From Abditibacterium sp. (GTDB taxonomy: Bacteria > Armatimonadota > Abditibacteriia > Abditibacteriales > Abditibacteriaceae): a DNA stretch of 64,000 nucleotides. Below are positions 1 to 7,878 of the stretch, piece after piece. The stretch covers positions 1 through 64,000 of the forward strand of contig JAUJNG010000018.1 of NCBI GenBank assembly GCA_030448265.1, written 5' to 3'. Position numbers and translations under genes: made by a program. Numbering within the stretch: the stretch's first letter is position 1; each line of letters opens with the position of its first letter. The notes below the pieces were generated by a model. The model saw only the letters and a program-made list of their open reading frames with translations. It was not told where the DNA came from and made no database searches.

Positions 1-210
1 TTTCATCTTCTTATATAAATATATATAAAAAAAATGATAATCACAATTAAAAATTTCGCTAAATTCCGCTGCCGCTTTTTTTATTTCGGTGGTCGGAACG
101 AGGTTTTTTGTTTGGATGATTCCAACATTTTAATTTTTTTTTATAAACCCCCACGGGTTCCGGCGTCGTGCCTCCTCGGAATGACAGACTGCGGTTTGAG
201 TTGAAAACTG
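1..210. other. AT-rich window edge without a gene
   Basis: The first 160 bases are strongly AT-rich, with runs of A and T. I see no coding frame. The short stretch at about 171-188 reads like one end of the 'tcattccgagg' inverted-repeat family found again near 13.45 kb and 28.3 kb. The stretch is probably the 3' flank of the carbonic anhydrase gene, but no convincing terminator is visible. Confidence 0.5.
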
Positions 211-927
211 TCAATCTTCCAGAAAATCCACCGCGCCACTCCCAATTTCATAAAACGCGCCCACAACTCGAATCTGCCCGCTCGAAACCGCGCGCGCCAC
301 GATTTCATCGCACTCCACCACGTTTTTCTGAAGCCGGATATTGGCCACAATCGCTTCGCGCATCCGCGCTTTGTGGTCTCGAATCGGCGGCAAATCGCGC
401 ACAGCGGGTTCGATTTTATCCAGCAAAAAGCGCACGTGGGGTGGTTCCTGGGCGCGCGCGGCGTCGCCCTGCATCGCGGCGGCGACGGCGCCGCAGCCTT
501 CGTGACCCAAAATTACGACTAAATGCACTTTGAGATGCGTCACGGCGTATTGGATCGAGCCGAGCGTGGCGTTTTCGGCGACGTTTCCGGCGACGCGAAT
601 CGAAAAGAGGTCGCCTGGCCCCTGGTCGAAGACGATTTCGACCGGCACGCGCGAATCGGCGCAGCCCAGAATCACCGCATAGGGCGTTTGCGAGATGATT
701 TGCGCGCGCCGCGCATTGGCCGCGACATCGGCGGGTTGCGGATGGCCCGAATAAAAGCGCGAATTGCCCGCTTTGAGCAGTTCCAGCGCCTCGGCGGGCG
801 TGTTGGCGGTCGGGTCTTTAAGAAGGGCGACCTGTTCCATCGTGGCGCCGCGCTTGATGAGTTCAGAAATCAGTTGTTCGGTCGTCGGAGCGCCGTTGGT
901 TGAAGGGGGCGGGGAAGAATCAGCCAT
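211..927 (-). CDS. Beta-class carbonic anhydrase
   Basis: Cytoplasmic zinc enzyme interconverting CO2 and bicarbonate. The family signature is clear: CADSRVP (zinc Cys about 89, with the Asp-Arg dyad) and HEGCGA (His about 142, Cys about 145). About 238 residues is typical. I chose the ATG at 927 (MADSS...). The frame stays open to 969, but that extension (MATAIMERTVKLRA) has no family character. The bicarbonate transporter pair sbtA-sbtB lies 1.5 kb downstream, which makes a role in bicarbonate or CO2 supply plausible. The family call is firm; the physiological role is inferred. Confidence 0.93.
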   Translation of the reverse strand: MADSSPPPSTNGAPTTEQLISELIKRGATMEQVALLKDPTANTPAEALELLKAGNSRFYSGHPQPADVAANARRAQIISQTPYAVILGCADSRVPVEIVFDQGPGDLFSIRVAGNVAENATLGSIQYAVTHLKVHLVVILGHEGCGAVAAAMQGDAARAQEPPHVRFLLDKIEPAVRDLPPIRDHKARMREAIVANIRLQKNVVECDEIVARAVSSGQIRVVGAFYEIGSGAVDFLED

Positions 928-1021
928 CGCCCGCAGTTTGACAGTTCGTTCCATAATCGCAGTTGCCACCTATTCTGTCAGCGAATAAATTCGGGCGCCG
1001 CTTTTGCCTCGACTCCCCACA

Positions 1022-2239
1022 ATGCTCAACGAATCGCAAAACTCGCTCGCCGTGCCGCACATCGGCGGCGTCAATTTGCCGCTGGAAACCGTCAATTACG
1101 AAGCGGAAATTGTCTCGCAAAGCCCGCAGCCCGAAATCGCCGCGCCCAAATCGGCGCCGCTGTGGATGCCGCAGCGCGCGGTTTTCACGCCCGCCGCGCT
1201 CGAACACCCGCATGGACGCGATATTCTGGCGCGCTGCGAAAAACTCGGCATTCCCATCGAATTGCCGACCGCCAATCGCATTACCGGACTCAAAAAGGAC
1301 GATGTGCGCGCCACTTATTCGACCGCCAAACGCACTCTCGCCGTCGTGACCTGCCCGCCGAGTTACCTCAAATTGCAGCCGATTCCGCCCTCCGCCGACT
1401 GGCAGTATCATCTCGCCGAAGGCTGCCCCGCGCACTGCCAATACTGCTATCTCGCCGGAAGTTTGAGCGGGCCGCCGGTAGTGCGAGTTTTCGCCAATCT
1501 CGAAGAAATCCTGGGCAATTTGCCGAAATACGAGGCGATGAAATCGCCCGCGAGCAAACCGCGCGGGTTTTCGCCGACCAGCGAGCGCGGACGCGAAGAT
1601 TCGACCTCTTTTGAAGTGAGCTGCTACACCGATCCGCTCGGCATCGAGCATTTAACGGGTAGTTTGGCGGCTTCGATTCGCTATTTCGGCACGCGAGAAC
1701 GTGGTTTTCTGCGAACGGTTTCCAAATTCGACGCCGTGGATTCGCTGCTCGATTTGCCGCACAACGGCCAGTCGCGCTTTCGCTTTTCGATCAACGCGGT
1801 TCCGGTTTCGAGCCGTTTGGAAGGCGGCACGGCGAATGTCGCGGCGCGACTTCAAGCTGCGCGCAAAATGGCGCTGCCGCGAGAACGGGGCGGCGATTAT
1901 CCGATTGGCCTCGTCATCGCGCCGATTATGCCGATGGACGATTGGCGCGAACATTATTCACTGCTTTTGGATGAAGCGGCGCGGGCGCTCGATTTCGAGT
2001 GCGATTTGACTTTTGAACTGATTACCCACCGTTTCACGCCTGGCTCGAAGGACGTTTTGCTGCAATGGTATCCCAAAACTTCACTCGATTTGGACGAAAG
2101 CAAGCGCGAAGTCAAGCACAACAAGTTCGGCGGGACGAAATATGTTTACCCGCGCGAGACGATGAAAGAACTGAAAGCGTGGTTTTTTGCGGAAATCGAG
2201 GCGCGTTTTCCGCAGGGGAAGATTTTGTATTGGACTTGA
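1022..2239 (+). CDS. splB: Spore photoproduct lyase-like radical SAM protein
   Basis: Radical SAM protein resembling spore photoproduct lyase, which repairs the 5-thyminyl-dihydrothymine lesion in UV-damaged DNA. The Fe-S motif is CPAHCQYC (Cys about 135, 139, 142), followed directly by the Tyr conserved in the lyase. CYTDPLGIEHLTG (Cys about 201) matches the lyase's H-atom-donor cysteine region. At about 405 residues it is longer than Bacillus SplB (about 340), with extra N-terminal sequence. I chose the ATG at 1022; the frame opens at 1004. No sporulation genes are present, so the substrate in this organism is uncertain. Confidence 0.85.
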   Translation: MLNESQNSLAVPHIGGVNLPLETVNYEAEIVSQSPQPEIAAPKSAPLWMPQRAVFTPAALEHPHGRDILARCEKLGIPIELPTANRITGLKKDDVRATYSTAKRTLAVVTCPPSYLKLQPIPPSADWQYHLAEGCPAHCQYCYLAGSLSGPPVVRVFANLEEILGNLPKYEAMKSPASKPRGFSPTSERGREDSTSFEVSCYTDPLGIEHLTGSLAASIRYFGTRERGFLRTVSKFDAVDSLLDLPHNGQSRFRFSINAVPVSSRLEGGTANVAARLQAARKMALPRERGGDYPIGLVIAPIMPMDDWREHYSLLLDEAARALDFECDLTFELITHRFTPGSKDVLLQWYPKTSLDLDESKREVKHNKFGGTKYVYPRETMKELKAWFFAEIEARFPQGKILYWT

Positions 2240-2241
2240 AG

Positions 2242-2409
2242 CCGGTTTGTAGGGGTGGGGGGGGGGGGGGGGGGGGTGGGGGGTTGGGGGGGGGGGGTGG
2301 GCGACCGGGCCCGCCCACCACACCGAGCCCACAAAAGATAAACACAGCCTCCCCCGGCCGCCCCACCCCACACCCCCCCCCCCCCCCCCCCCCCACCCCT
2401 ACAAACCGG
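2242..2409. repeat. Poly-G / poly-C inverted repeat
   Basis: Arms of about 15 bases (2242-2256 and 2395-2409, reading ccggtttgtaggggt and its complement) enclose long homopolymer G runs on the left and C runs on the right, with a short mixed core at about 2300-2365. It lies between two convergent genes where a bidirectional terminator would be expected. The near-pure homopolymers are unlike anything else in the window. They could be a G-quadruplex-prone hairpin or an artefact of poly-G read tails during assembly. Confidence 0.7.
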
Positions 2410-2411
2410 AC

Positions 2412-2705
2412 TTAATGAATCACCCACTGCGCGTCCGAGACCAGACACACCCCGCCGCGCCGCGCCAGAATAGGCCGAATCGCTTCCACAAGAGCCATAA
2501 CGCGCTCCGCATCGCACGCCGTGATGAGAAGGGAGTTTTTGAAGACATCGGTGAGATCGTCGCCGCTTTGCGCGCCGCGTTCGCCTTTGCCGATCACGCT
2601 TTGAACAATGGTGTAGCCTGACACGCCCTGCGCGTCCAAAACGCGCGTCACTTCGCGCATTTCGAGCGCGTCGGTGATGATTTCCACCCGTTTGACATTT
2701 TGCAT
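2412..2705 (-). CDS. sbtB: PII-like bicarbonate transport regulator SbtB
   Basis: Small (97 aa) PII-superfamily protein starting MQNVKRVEII and ending with GGVCLVSDAQ, a pattern like the C-terminal segment of SbtB proteins. SbtB binds adenine nucleotides and controls the bicarbonate transporter SbtA at the membrane. The frame is open to 3185, but the upstream part is only a shadow of sbtA; the ATG at 2705 lies 2 bases after the sbtA stop, so the two genes are tightly coupled. I do not see the C-terminal two-Cys redox loop of some cyanobacterial SbtB proteins: only one Cys is present near the end. Confidence 0.83.
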   Translation of the reverse strand: MQNVKRVEIITDALEMREVTRVLDAQGVSGYTIVQSVIGKGERGAQSGDDLTDVFKNSLLITACDAERVMALVEAIRPILARRGGVCLVSDAQWVIH

Positions 2706-2707
2706 TG

Positions 2708-3673
2708 TTAACTCCAGAAAGCCCGCACCAGACTTAAATACAACGGCAAACCGACCAGCACATTGAAGGGAAACGTAATGGCGAGCGCCATCGTGACGTA
2801 ACGCCCAGGATTGGCCTGGGGAATCGCGCCGCGCATCGCCGCCGGAACCGCGATATAACTGGCGCTGGCGCACAAAACCACGAACAAAAACGCATCGCCA
2901 ATGCCCAGATTGAGCATTTTCGCCAAAAGCAGGCCAATCGCGGCGTTGACGAGCGGCACGATGAGCGCAAATCCGAGCGAAAAACCGCCCAGCGCGCGCC
3001 AGCCGCCGCTCAGTCGCCGCGCGCTCACCAGGCCCATATCGAGCAAAAACAAACTCAAAATGCCCTTGAAAATATCGCCGGTGAAGGGCTGGAGCGCTTT
3101 TTGGCCCTCTTCGCCAGTCAAAAGCCCGATAACGAGGCTGCCAATCAGCAAAAACACCGAGCCACCGAAAAACGCTTCGCGCCACAAAGCCTCGCCTTCG
3201 CGCCCCTCGCTTTTGACGCCCGCGCGCCGCGCCAGAGCCACGCCGACGATAATCGCCGGCGATTCCATCAGCGCCATCGCCGCCACCATGTAGCCGCTCG
3301 ACGGAATTTGCAGCGAAGAGAGCAGCGAAGTCGCGGTGATGAAGGTGACGGCGCTCACTGAGCCGTAAGTCGCGGCAATCGCGGCAGCATCGGCGGCGCC
3401 AACTTTGGGCTTCATAACCCAGAACGCGACAATCGGAACCACGAGAGCCACGACAATCGCCACGGCGAGCGTCAGCAGTATCGAACCATCCAAACCGCCG
3501 TGCCGCAGTTCGACGCCGCCCTTAAAGCCAATCGACAGCAGCAAATAAAGCGAAAAAAACTTGGGAAGCGGCTGCGGAATGTCCAAATCGGACTTCACCG
3601 CCACCGCCAGAAGCCCCAGAAAGAAAAATAAAACCGGCGGGTTGAGCAGATTGAGCAGCAAATCGGCGTTCAT
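2708..3673 (-). CDS. sbtA: Sodium-dependent bicarbonate transporter SbtA family
   Basis: Inner-membrane protein of about 321 residues, with around ten hydrophobic segments in two halves and the SbtA/DUF897 features: N-terminal NPPVLFFFLGLLA, central soluble loop (about 150-180), and a second half with FLFVVLCASASYIAVPAA. The family takes up bicarbonate with sodium. I prefer the ATG at 3673 because a GGAG lies just upstream; the alternative at 3685 adds MGAG. It is the first gene of an operon with sbtB. A 17-bp inverted repeat and a winged-helix gene lie upstream and may regulate it. Confidence 0.87.
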   Translation of the reverse strand: MNADLLLNLLNPPVLFFFLGLLAVAVKSDLDIPQPLPKFFSLYLLLSIGFKGGVELRHGGLDGSILLTLAVAIVVALVVPIVAFWVMKPKVGAADAAAIAATYGSVSAVTFITATSLLSSLQIPSSGYMVAAMALMESPAIIVGVALARRAGVKSEGREGEALWREAFFGGSVFLLIGSLVIGLLTGEEGQKALQPFTGDIFKGILSLFLLDMGLVSARRLSGGWRALGGFSLGFALIVPLVNAAIGLLLAKMLNLGIGDAFLFVVLCASASYIAVPAAMRGAIPQANPGRYVTMALAITFPFNVLVGLPLYLSLVRAFWS

Positions 3674-3745
3674 GCCCGCTCCCACTTCTCACATCGTGTC
3701 ATCGCGTTCTCCCTTGCGTTAAAATGTGCGATGACAAGAATAACG

Positions 3746-3787
3746 CGAAAATAAATACGCGACAAGTTTTTCGCGTATTTATTTTCG
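3746..3787. repeat. Perfect 17-bp inverted repeat in divergent promoter region
   Basis: Arms at 3746-3762 and 3771-3787 are exact reverse complements, with an 8-base loop. The repeat lies between sbtA (minus) and the winged-helix regulator gene (plus), in an AT-rich stretch. It could be the operator of that regulator, or a hairpin in either leader transcript. It lacks the GC-rich stem and T tail of the terminators seen elsewhere in the window. Confidence 0.75.
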
Positions 3788-3820
3788 TGAATTATCTCTC
3801 TTTTTTTAGAGGAGGAAGCG

Positions 3821-4141
3821 ATGGCGGATGAAATCAAAAGCGGCGAGAGCGCGGCGCATTGGACATTTTTGACCAATCACGCCCATGTTTTGGTGTGTTT
3901 GTCGAAGGGGCACCACGACACCTTGCGCGAAGTGGCGCAGTGCGTGGGCATCACCGAGCGCGCGGTGCAGCGCATCGTGGCCGATCTCGAAGCGGCCAAC
4001 ATCATCACCCGCGAAAGAGAGGGGCGGCGCAACACCTATCAGGTCAATCCCAGCGCCCATTTGCGCCACGATTTGGAAGCGCACAAAACCGTCGGCGATT
4101 TGATGGAAATGGTGAGAATGGGCGAGCCGAGCGAGGATTGA
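3821..4141 (+). CDS. Winged-helix (MarR/ArsR-like) transcriptional regulator
   Basis: Protein of 106 residues. The first 85 form a winged helix: LREVAQCVGITERAVQRIV reads as the recognition-helix region and REGRRNTYQVN as the wing. The C-terminal tail (LEAHKTVGDLMEMVR) may be a dimerisation helix. A strong Shine-Dalgarno (agaggagg) precedes the ATG. It is divergent from sbtAB across a 17-bp inverted repeat, which suggests autoregulation or control of sbtA. Three truncated copies of its 3' part occur at about 4.86, 11.9 and 12.8 kb. The ligand is unknown. Confidence 0.8.
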   Translation: MADEIKSGESAAHWTFLTNHAHVLVCLSKGHHDTLREVAQCVGITERAVQRIVADLEAANIITREREGRRNTYQVNPSAHLRHDLEAHKTVGDLMEMVRMGEPSED

Positions 4142-4154
4142 GAGCGGCAGAGGG

Positions 4155-4568
4155 TCAGGGTGCCAGCCAATTTGCGGTCGTCAGCCCGCTAATTCGATTG
4201 TGGTGGCTCCCGTTGTTGGTGACCAGAACCAGCCCGTTTTCCATCGCCGTTGCAGCGATCAAAATATCGGCGTCTCCGATGAGTTGGCCGCGCTGATGTA
4301 AATCGGCGTAAATGTCGGCCCCGCGAATGACCATGGCCTCAGAAAGCGGCAGAATTTGCAGCGAGGCACACAAAATCTCGAATTTCGCCACCTGTGACGC
4401 GGCGCGCTTGGCCTTTAACCCGCGCAGGATTTCGTAGCGCGTGAGGACGGAAATCGCCAGTTGAGGATGAACCGACAGATAAATTTGAGCCTGTGCCACA
4501 GCCGCAGGCTCGCGGCGCATCAGGGCCGAGAGGATGTCGGTGTCGAGAAGGGCGGGCGCGGGCGTCAT
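4155..4568 (-). CDS. VapC-like PIN-domain toxin
   Basis: PIN-domain ribonuclease, 137 aa. The N-terminal acidic motif [15 protein letters not shown] and the C-terminal GDADILIAATAMENGLVLVTNN carry the family's metal-binding acids. Its ATG overlaps the stop of the upstream antitoxin by 4 bases (4565-4568), so the two are translationally coupled. A nearly identical but frameshifted copy lies at 12850-13257. Expected activity is cleavage of RNA such as tRNA when not bound by the antitoxin; the target cannot be read from sequence. Confidence 0.88.
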   Translation of the reverse strand: MTPAPALLDTDILSALMRREPAAVAQAQIYLSVHPQLAISVLTRYEILRGLKAKRAASQVAKFEILCASLQILPLSEAMVIRGADIYADLHQRGQLIGDADILIAATAMENGLVLVTNNGSHHNRISGLTTANWLAP

Positions 4569-4801
4569 GGAGTTGGCGCGGCGAAGAAGTCGCGGCGTTC
4601 CAGGGCAATTTTCTCGACTTCTTTCACTTCCTCGTCCGATAAGTCCGCATAAACCTCACCCGCTAAATCCAAGACACTCTTTGTTTCTTCGACTTCGACC
4701 ACAAGGCGGACTTGTTGGCCTTCTGAAATCGCCGACGACACAGGCTCAACAGGACGAAAAGCGCCGTTTTGGAACACGGCTTCATAGGTTCGAATTGTCA
4801 T
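4565..4801 (-). CDS. DUF104/AF2212-like antitoxin
   Basis: Antitoxin of 78 aa. The N-terminal beta-rich segment (TYEAVFQNGAFRPVEPV, then EGQQVRLVVE) is typical of the AF2212-like family that pairs with PIN toxins. The C-terminal helix is acidic (DLSDEEVKEVEKIALERRDF) and should bind the toxin. I chose the ATG at 4801; an upstream ATG at 4873 adds unrelated residues. It precedes the toxin with a 4-bp overlap. A paralogue without its adjacent toxin is at 14558-14812. Confidence 0.82.
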   Translation of the reverse strand: MTIRTYEAVFQNGAFRPVEPVSSAISEGQQVRLVVEVEETKSVLDLAGEVYADLSDEEVKEVEKIALERRDFFAAPTP

Positions 4802-4854
4802 TCTCGCCTCCTTGATGCCAAAAGTATAGAACTTCGCTTTGAGGCGGCGCCTGT

Positions 4855-4928
4855 GCACGATCTCGAAGCGCACAAAACCGTCGGCGATCTGATAGAAATG
4901 GTGAGAGTGGGCGAGCCGAGCGAGGATA
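4855..4928 (+). pseudogene. 3' relic of the winged-helix regulator gene
   Basis: About 74 bases nearly identical to the end of the regulator gene at 3821-4141, encoding the HDLEAHKTVGDLIEMVR tail and the GEPSED end. The stop codon region has changed. No start or HTH part remains. It sits just upstream of the antitoxin. The following stretch to 5002 contains only a weak hairpin (4931-4939 with 4979-4987), which might end transcription from the glycosidase gene. Confidence 0.8.
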
Positions 4929-5002
4929 AAAGCGTGTCTACTTGTGTTGCGTCAGCCCCGCCCCGTGCAGCTTCTGTGAGACACGCTGTAGGCGTTGAAA
5001 CC

Positions 5003-7720
5003 TTAGCCCGCTGAGGGCAAAAACACATCGGGCACCGACTGCAATTCCACTTCATCGAGCCACAACTGCCCGTTACCCTTATAAGTCACCTTGAGAAACG
5101 AGTGCGCGGCATTCGCGGGCAAGGAGAGATTTTTCTCCCATTTTGTCCATTGTGTCGCTTTGGCGTCTTTGGCATCGAAAAGCGTTGTCCAGCCGACCTG
5201 TTTGTAGCCCGCATCGAAACTCTGCACCGCGATAAGGGCTTCCTGCACCTCACCGGCGATTTTGACGTGGCCGCTCAGGGTGAACTCATCGCGTCGCTGT
5301 GCTAATCGCTGCGACACCGCATTGGAGCCGTTGCCCGCGATGCGAAGCGAGGCGGGGCCTTGGACGAAATCGGTGGTGTCGCGCGTGACTTTGACCACGC
5401 CATCTTTCTTTTCGATGTCCCAACCGGCAGGCGTCGCGGTTCCTTGGCTCATGGCGCTGTTGTGCAGCGATGCGACCATCGCTGCGCCGCCTGGCAGCGC
5501 CGCGACGGGGGCCGGACGCGCCCGAACCGGCTTTTCGCCCGCAGACGAAAGCGGCATCCAATAGGCGCCGCTCCCGCTCGTGCCGACCAACAGGCGCTCG
5601 CCCGCGAACGCCGGAATGCCGTAATGGCGGTGCGGCAGGGCTTTATCAAGTGCTTTCCAAGTGTCGCCGCCGTCTTCCGAGAGATAAACGCCGTCTCTGG
5701 TGCCCGCCGCGACGCGATTGGGTTTGGCGGCGTCCACCGCGACGTGTTCGGCGCCCTGATTCAACACGCGCTGCCAACTTTTGCCGCCGTCATCCGAGCG
5801 ATACACGCCGTCATTCGCCACGCCCGCGAAAAATCGCTGCGGCGCGCCAGGAACGGCCACGACCGAATGCGGCGCGTTGCCCCAGTTGGTTGGCGACGGC
5901 GCCCAGGTTTTCGCCGCAGCGTCGTAGAAATAAGCGGCTTTGCGGTCGCGCGAAACAGCTACCATGTTGCCGTTTTCGGAAACTGCCAGTTCGCGCCCGA
6001 TGCCCCAGATGTCGTAGCGGAACACACCTTGAGGATCTAAGCCCTGCCCCATCCAACTCCAATTTTTGCCGCCGTCGCGCGAAACGTAAACCCCGCCTTT
6101 GCCTTCGCCGACTTCGCCCGAAACGCCCAGATAAACCGTGTAAGGCTGTTTGGGATGGGCCACAATCGAGTTCCAGTGAAATTTGCCGGTGTCGGGCAGG
6201 CCGGTTTGCGGGCTTGTCGTCCAGGTTTTGCCTCGATCAATCGAAACGAAAACCTGATTCGATTCCCAGGCGCCAGGCGTTTTGTTGCCCACGCCGTAAA
6301 CGCGCGACGGCAAAAGCGGCGAAATCGACACGCTTTTCATGTTGGCGTTGACTTTGGCCGAGGTGAACCGTTCGCCGCCGTTTTCGCTCCACAAATAGCC
6401 GTTGTCGGCCATGCCCATGTGAACCACGCCTGGGTCGGTCGGGTCTTGAATGATGGTATGCAAAACTGTCAGTTCGATGCCGTCAATGGAAAGCGTCCAG
6501 TTTTTGCCGGCGTCGCGGGTTTGATAGGCGCCATACCAGTCGGTGAACCACCAGTGGTTTGGGTCGCGCGGGTTGACGACGACGGAGCCGAGCGAGGCGC
6601 CGAAATGCTGCCATTCGCCAGGTTTTCCAGTCATGGCGCTCATCCAGCGCTCGCCTTCGTAATTCTCCTGCACGCCCTCGCGCTCGATTTTGCGCCAGGT
6701 GTCGGAGCCTTTGTCCAAACGGTAAAACGTGCCGCGCCGCGAAGCGACAAGGATAAAATCCGGCCCTGCGCCCAAACCTTGATAGCGCTGCTCGGAAACC
6801 GCGCCGCTCTGATTGCCGATGTTAAGACCTTTGGAAAAATCGCTCCAACTCGCGCCGCCGTCGCGCGACAATCGCACGGTTTCGCCGCCGAACAGTCCGA
6901 ACAGCCGCGTTGGATCGGAAGGGTCTTGCACGATCTCGGACGGGCCTTGATCGCTGATTTTGCGCCACGAAGCCCCGCCGTCGTCGCTTTGCCAGAAGCC
7001 GCCCGCGAGCGAAATCTGTTTGCCGTCGCGCCAGATTTTCTCCTGTGCCACCGCACTGAGCCAGACTCGCTGCGAATTGGCGGTATCGAATTTTAAATCG
7101 GTCGAATAAAGCCCTTCAGCGCCGGTTTTTTGCCACGTCAAACCGTTGTCATTGGAGGCGAAGACGCCGTCGCCGCCCGCCGCCGCCAGAATGCGGTCGG
7201 GATTTTTGGGGTCGCGCGCCAGCAAGACTCCGGCGCTGCGCTGCGATTCGTTGGCGTAGAACTTGGCTTCCAGCACCTTTTTCCACGACTTGCCGCCGTC
7301 GGTCGAGCGATAAATACCGTCCGTGCCCGTCCACTGCGAGCCGGAGGCGATGAGCAGCGTGTTTTCGTCGCGCGGGTCAACATCTAAAGAGCGCACACCG
7401 TAGGCCGAACGCGAGGGCAAACTTCCGTAAAGCGCGCGCCAGCGTTTGCCGCCGTCGTCCGAGCGCCAGGGGCCGGTCACATCGGCGTAGGCGTAAAGCA
7501 CATTGGGCTTGCCACTGAACACGATGTTCTGCATAAAGCCGCCGCCGCCCATTTTCACCGCGCGCCACGCGCCGTAAGTGACAGGAGCGGAAAGGTTCGC
7601 GGGTTGCGTCATGTTATTTGGAACGGGATTATTAGGCGCCGCCGACGCGCACGACGTGAGGCCCAGGGCCAGAAAAGGTATTGTTAGCGGCGCGAGAGGC
7701 CGTCGAAAGAAGGGGTTCAT
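5003..7720 (-). CDS. Asp-box beta-propeller lipoprotein, GH74-like glycoside hydrolase
   Basis: Protein of 905 aa with a lipoprotein signal (lipobox LTSC, Cys 24). It contains many Asp-box repeats of the S-x-D-G-G-x-x-W type (RSDDGGKRW, RSTDGGKSW, LSEDGGDTW) across residues about 45-720. The first motif (GGGGFMQNIVFS ... ADVTGPWRSDDGG) resembles the start of GH74 xyloglucanases. A C-terminal domain (about 750-895, ending LWLDEVELQSV) looks like a carbohydrate-binding jelly roll. It probably degrades a plant or algal polysaccharide at the cell surface. The fold is secure; GH74 activity is a good guess, and VPS10-like or sialidase-like propellers are alternatives. Confidence 0.78.
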   Translation of the reverse strand: MNPFFRRPLAPLTIPFLALGLTSCASAAPNNPVPNNMTQPANLSAPVTYGAWRAVKMGGGGFMQNIVFSGKPNVLYAYADVTGPWRSDDGGKRWRALYGSLPSRSAYGVRSLDVDPRDENTLLIASGSQWTGTDGIYRSTDGGKSWKKVLEAKFYANESQRSAGVLLARDPKNPDRILAAAGGDGVFASNDNGLTWQKTGAEGLYSTDLKFDTANSQRVWLSAVAQEKIWRDGKQISLAGGFWQSDDGGASWRKISDQGPSEIVQDPSDPTRLFGLFGGETVRLSRDGGASWSDFSKGLNIGNQSGAVSEQRYQGLGAGPDFILVASRRGTFYRLDKGSDTWRKIEREGVQENYEGERWMSAMTGKPGEWQHFGASLGSVVVNPRDPNHWWFTDWYGAYQTRDAGKNWTLSIDGIELTVLHTIIQDPTDPGVVHMGMADNGYLWSENGGERFTSAKVNANMKSVSISPLLPSRVYGVGNKTPGAWESNQVFVSIDRGKTWTTSPQTGLPDTGKFHWNSIVAHPKQPYTVYLGVSGEVGEGKGGVYVSRDGGKNWSWMGQGLDPQGVFRYDIWGIGRELAVSENGNMVAVSRDRKAAYFYDAAAKTWAPSPTNWGNAPHSVVAVPGAPQRFFAGVANDGVYRSDDGGKSWQRVLNQGAEHVAVDAAKPNRVAAGTRDGVYLSEDGGDTWKALDKALPHRHYGIPAFAGERLLVGTSGSGAYWMPLSSAGEKPVRARPAPVAALPGGAAMVASLHNSAMSQGTATPAGWDIEKKDGVVKVTRDTTDFVQGPASLRIAGNGSNAVSQRLAQRRDEFTLSGHVKIAGEVQEALIAVQSFDAGYKQVGWTTLFDAKDAKATQWTKWEKNLSLPANAAHSFLKVTYKGNGQLWLDEVELQSVPDVFLPSAG

Positions 7721-7878
7721 AGGGCGTTTTTAAGATGAAGCGTGACATCCGAGCGCGGGTGCAAAATGGCGCTCAGGGAGTAGACAAAGAACAGGACTCG
7801 TCAGATTGGAGACGTAGAGAGATGTAAAAAGCTATCTGTGGCCACAGCAAGCCCCTGACTAACGCCTGCGACGAAGAA

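Noticed and set aside
2412-3185. 257-codon frame as one protein
   Set aside because: Only its last 97 codons (from 2705) form a real protein, SbtB; the rest overlaps sbtA in another frame.
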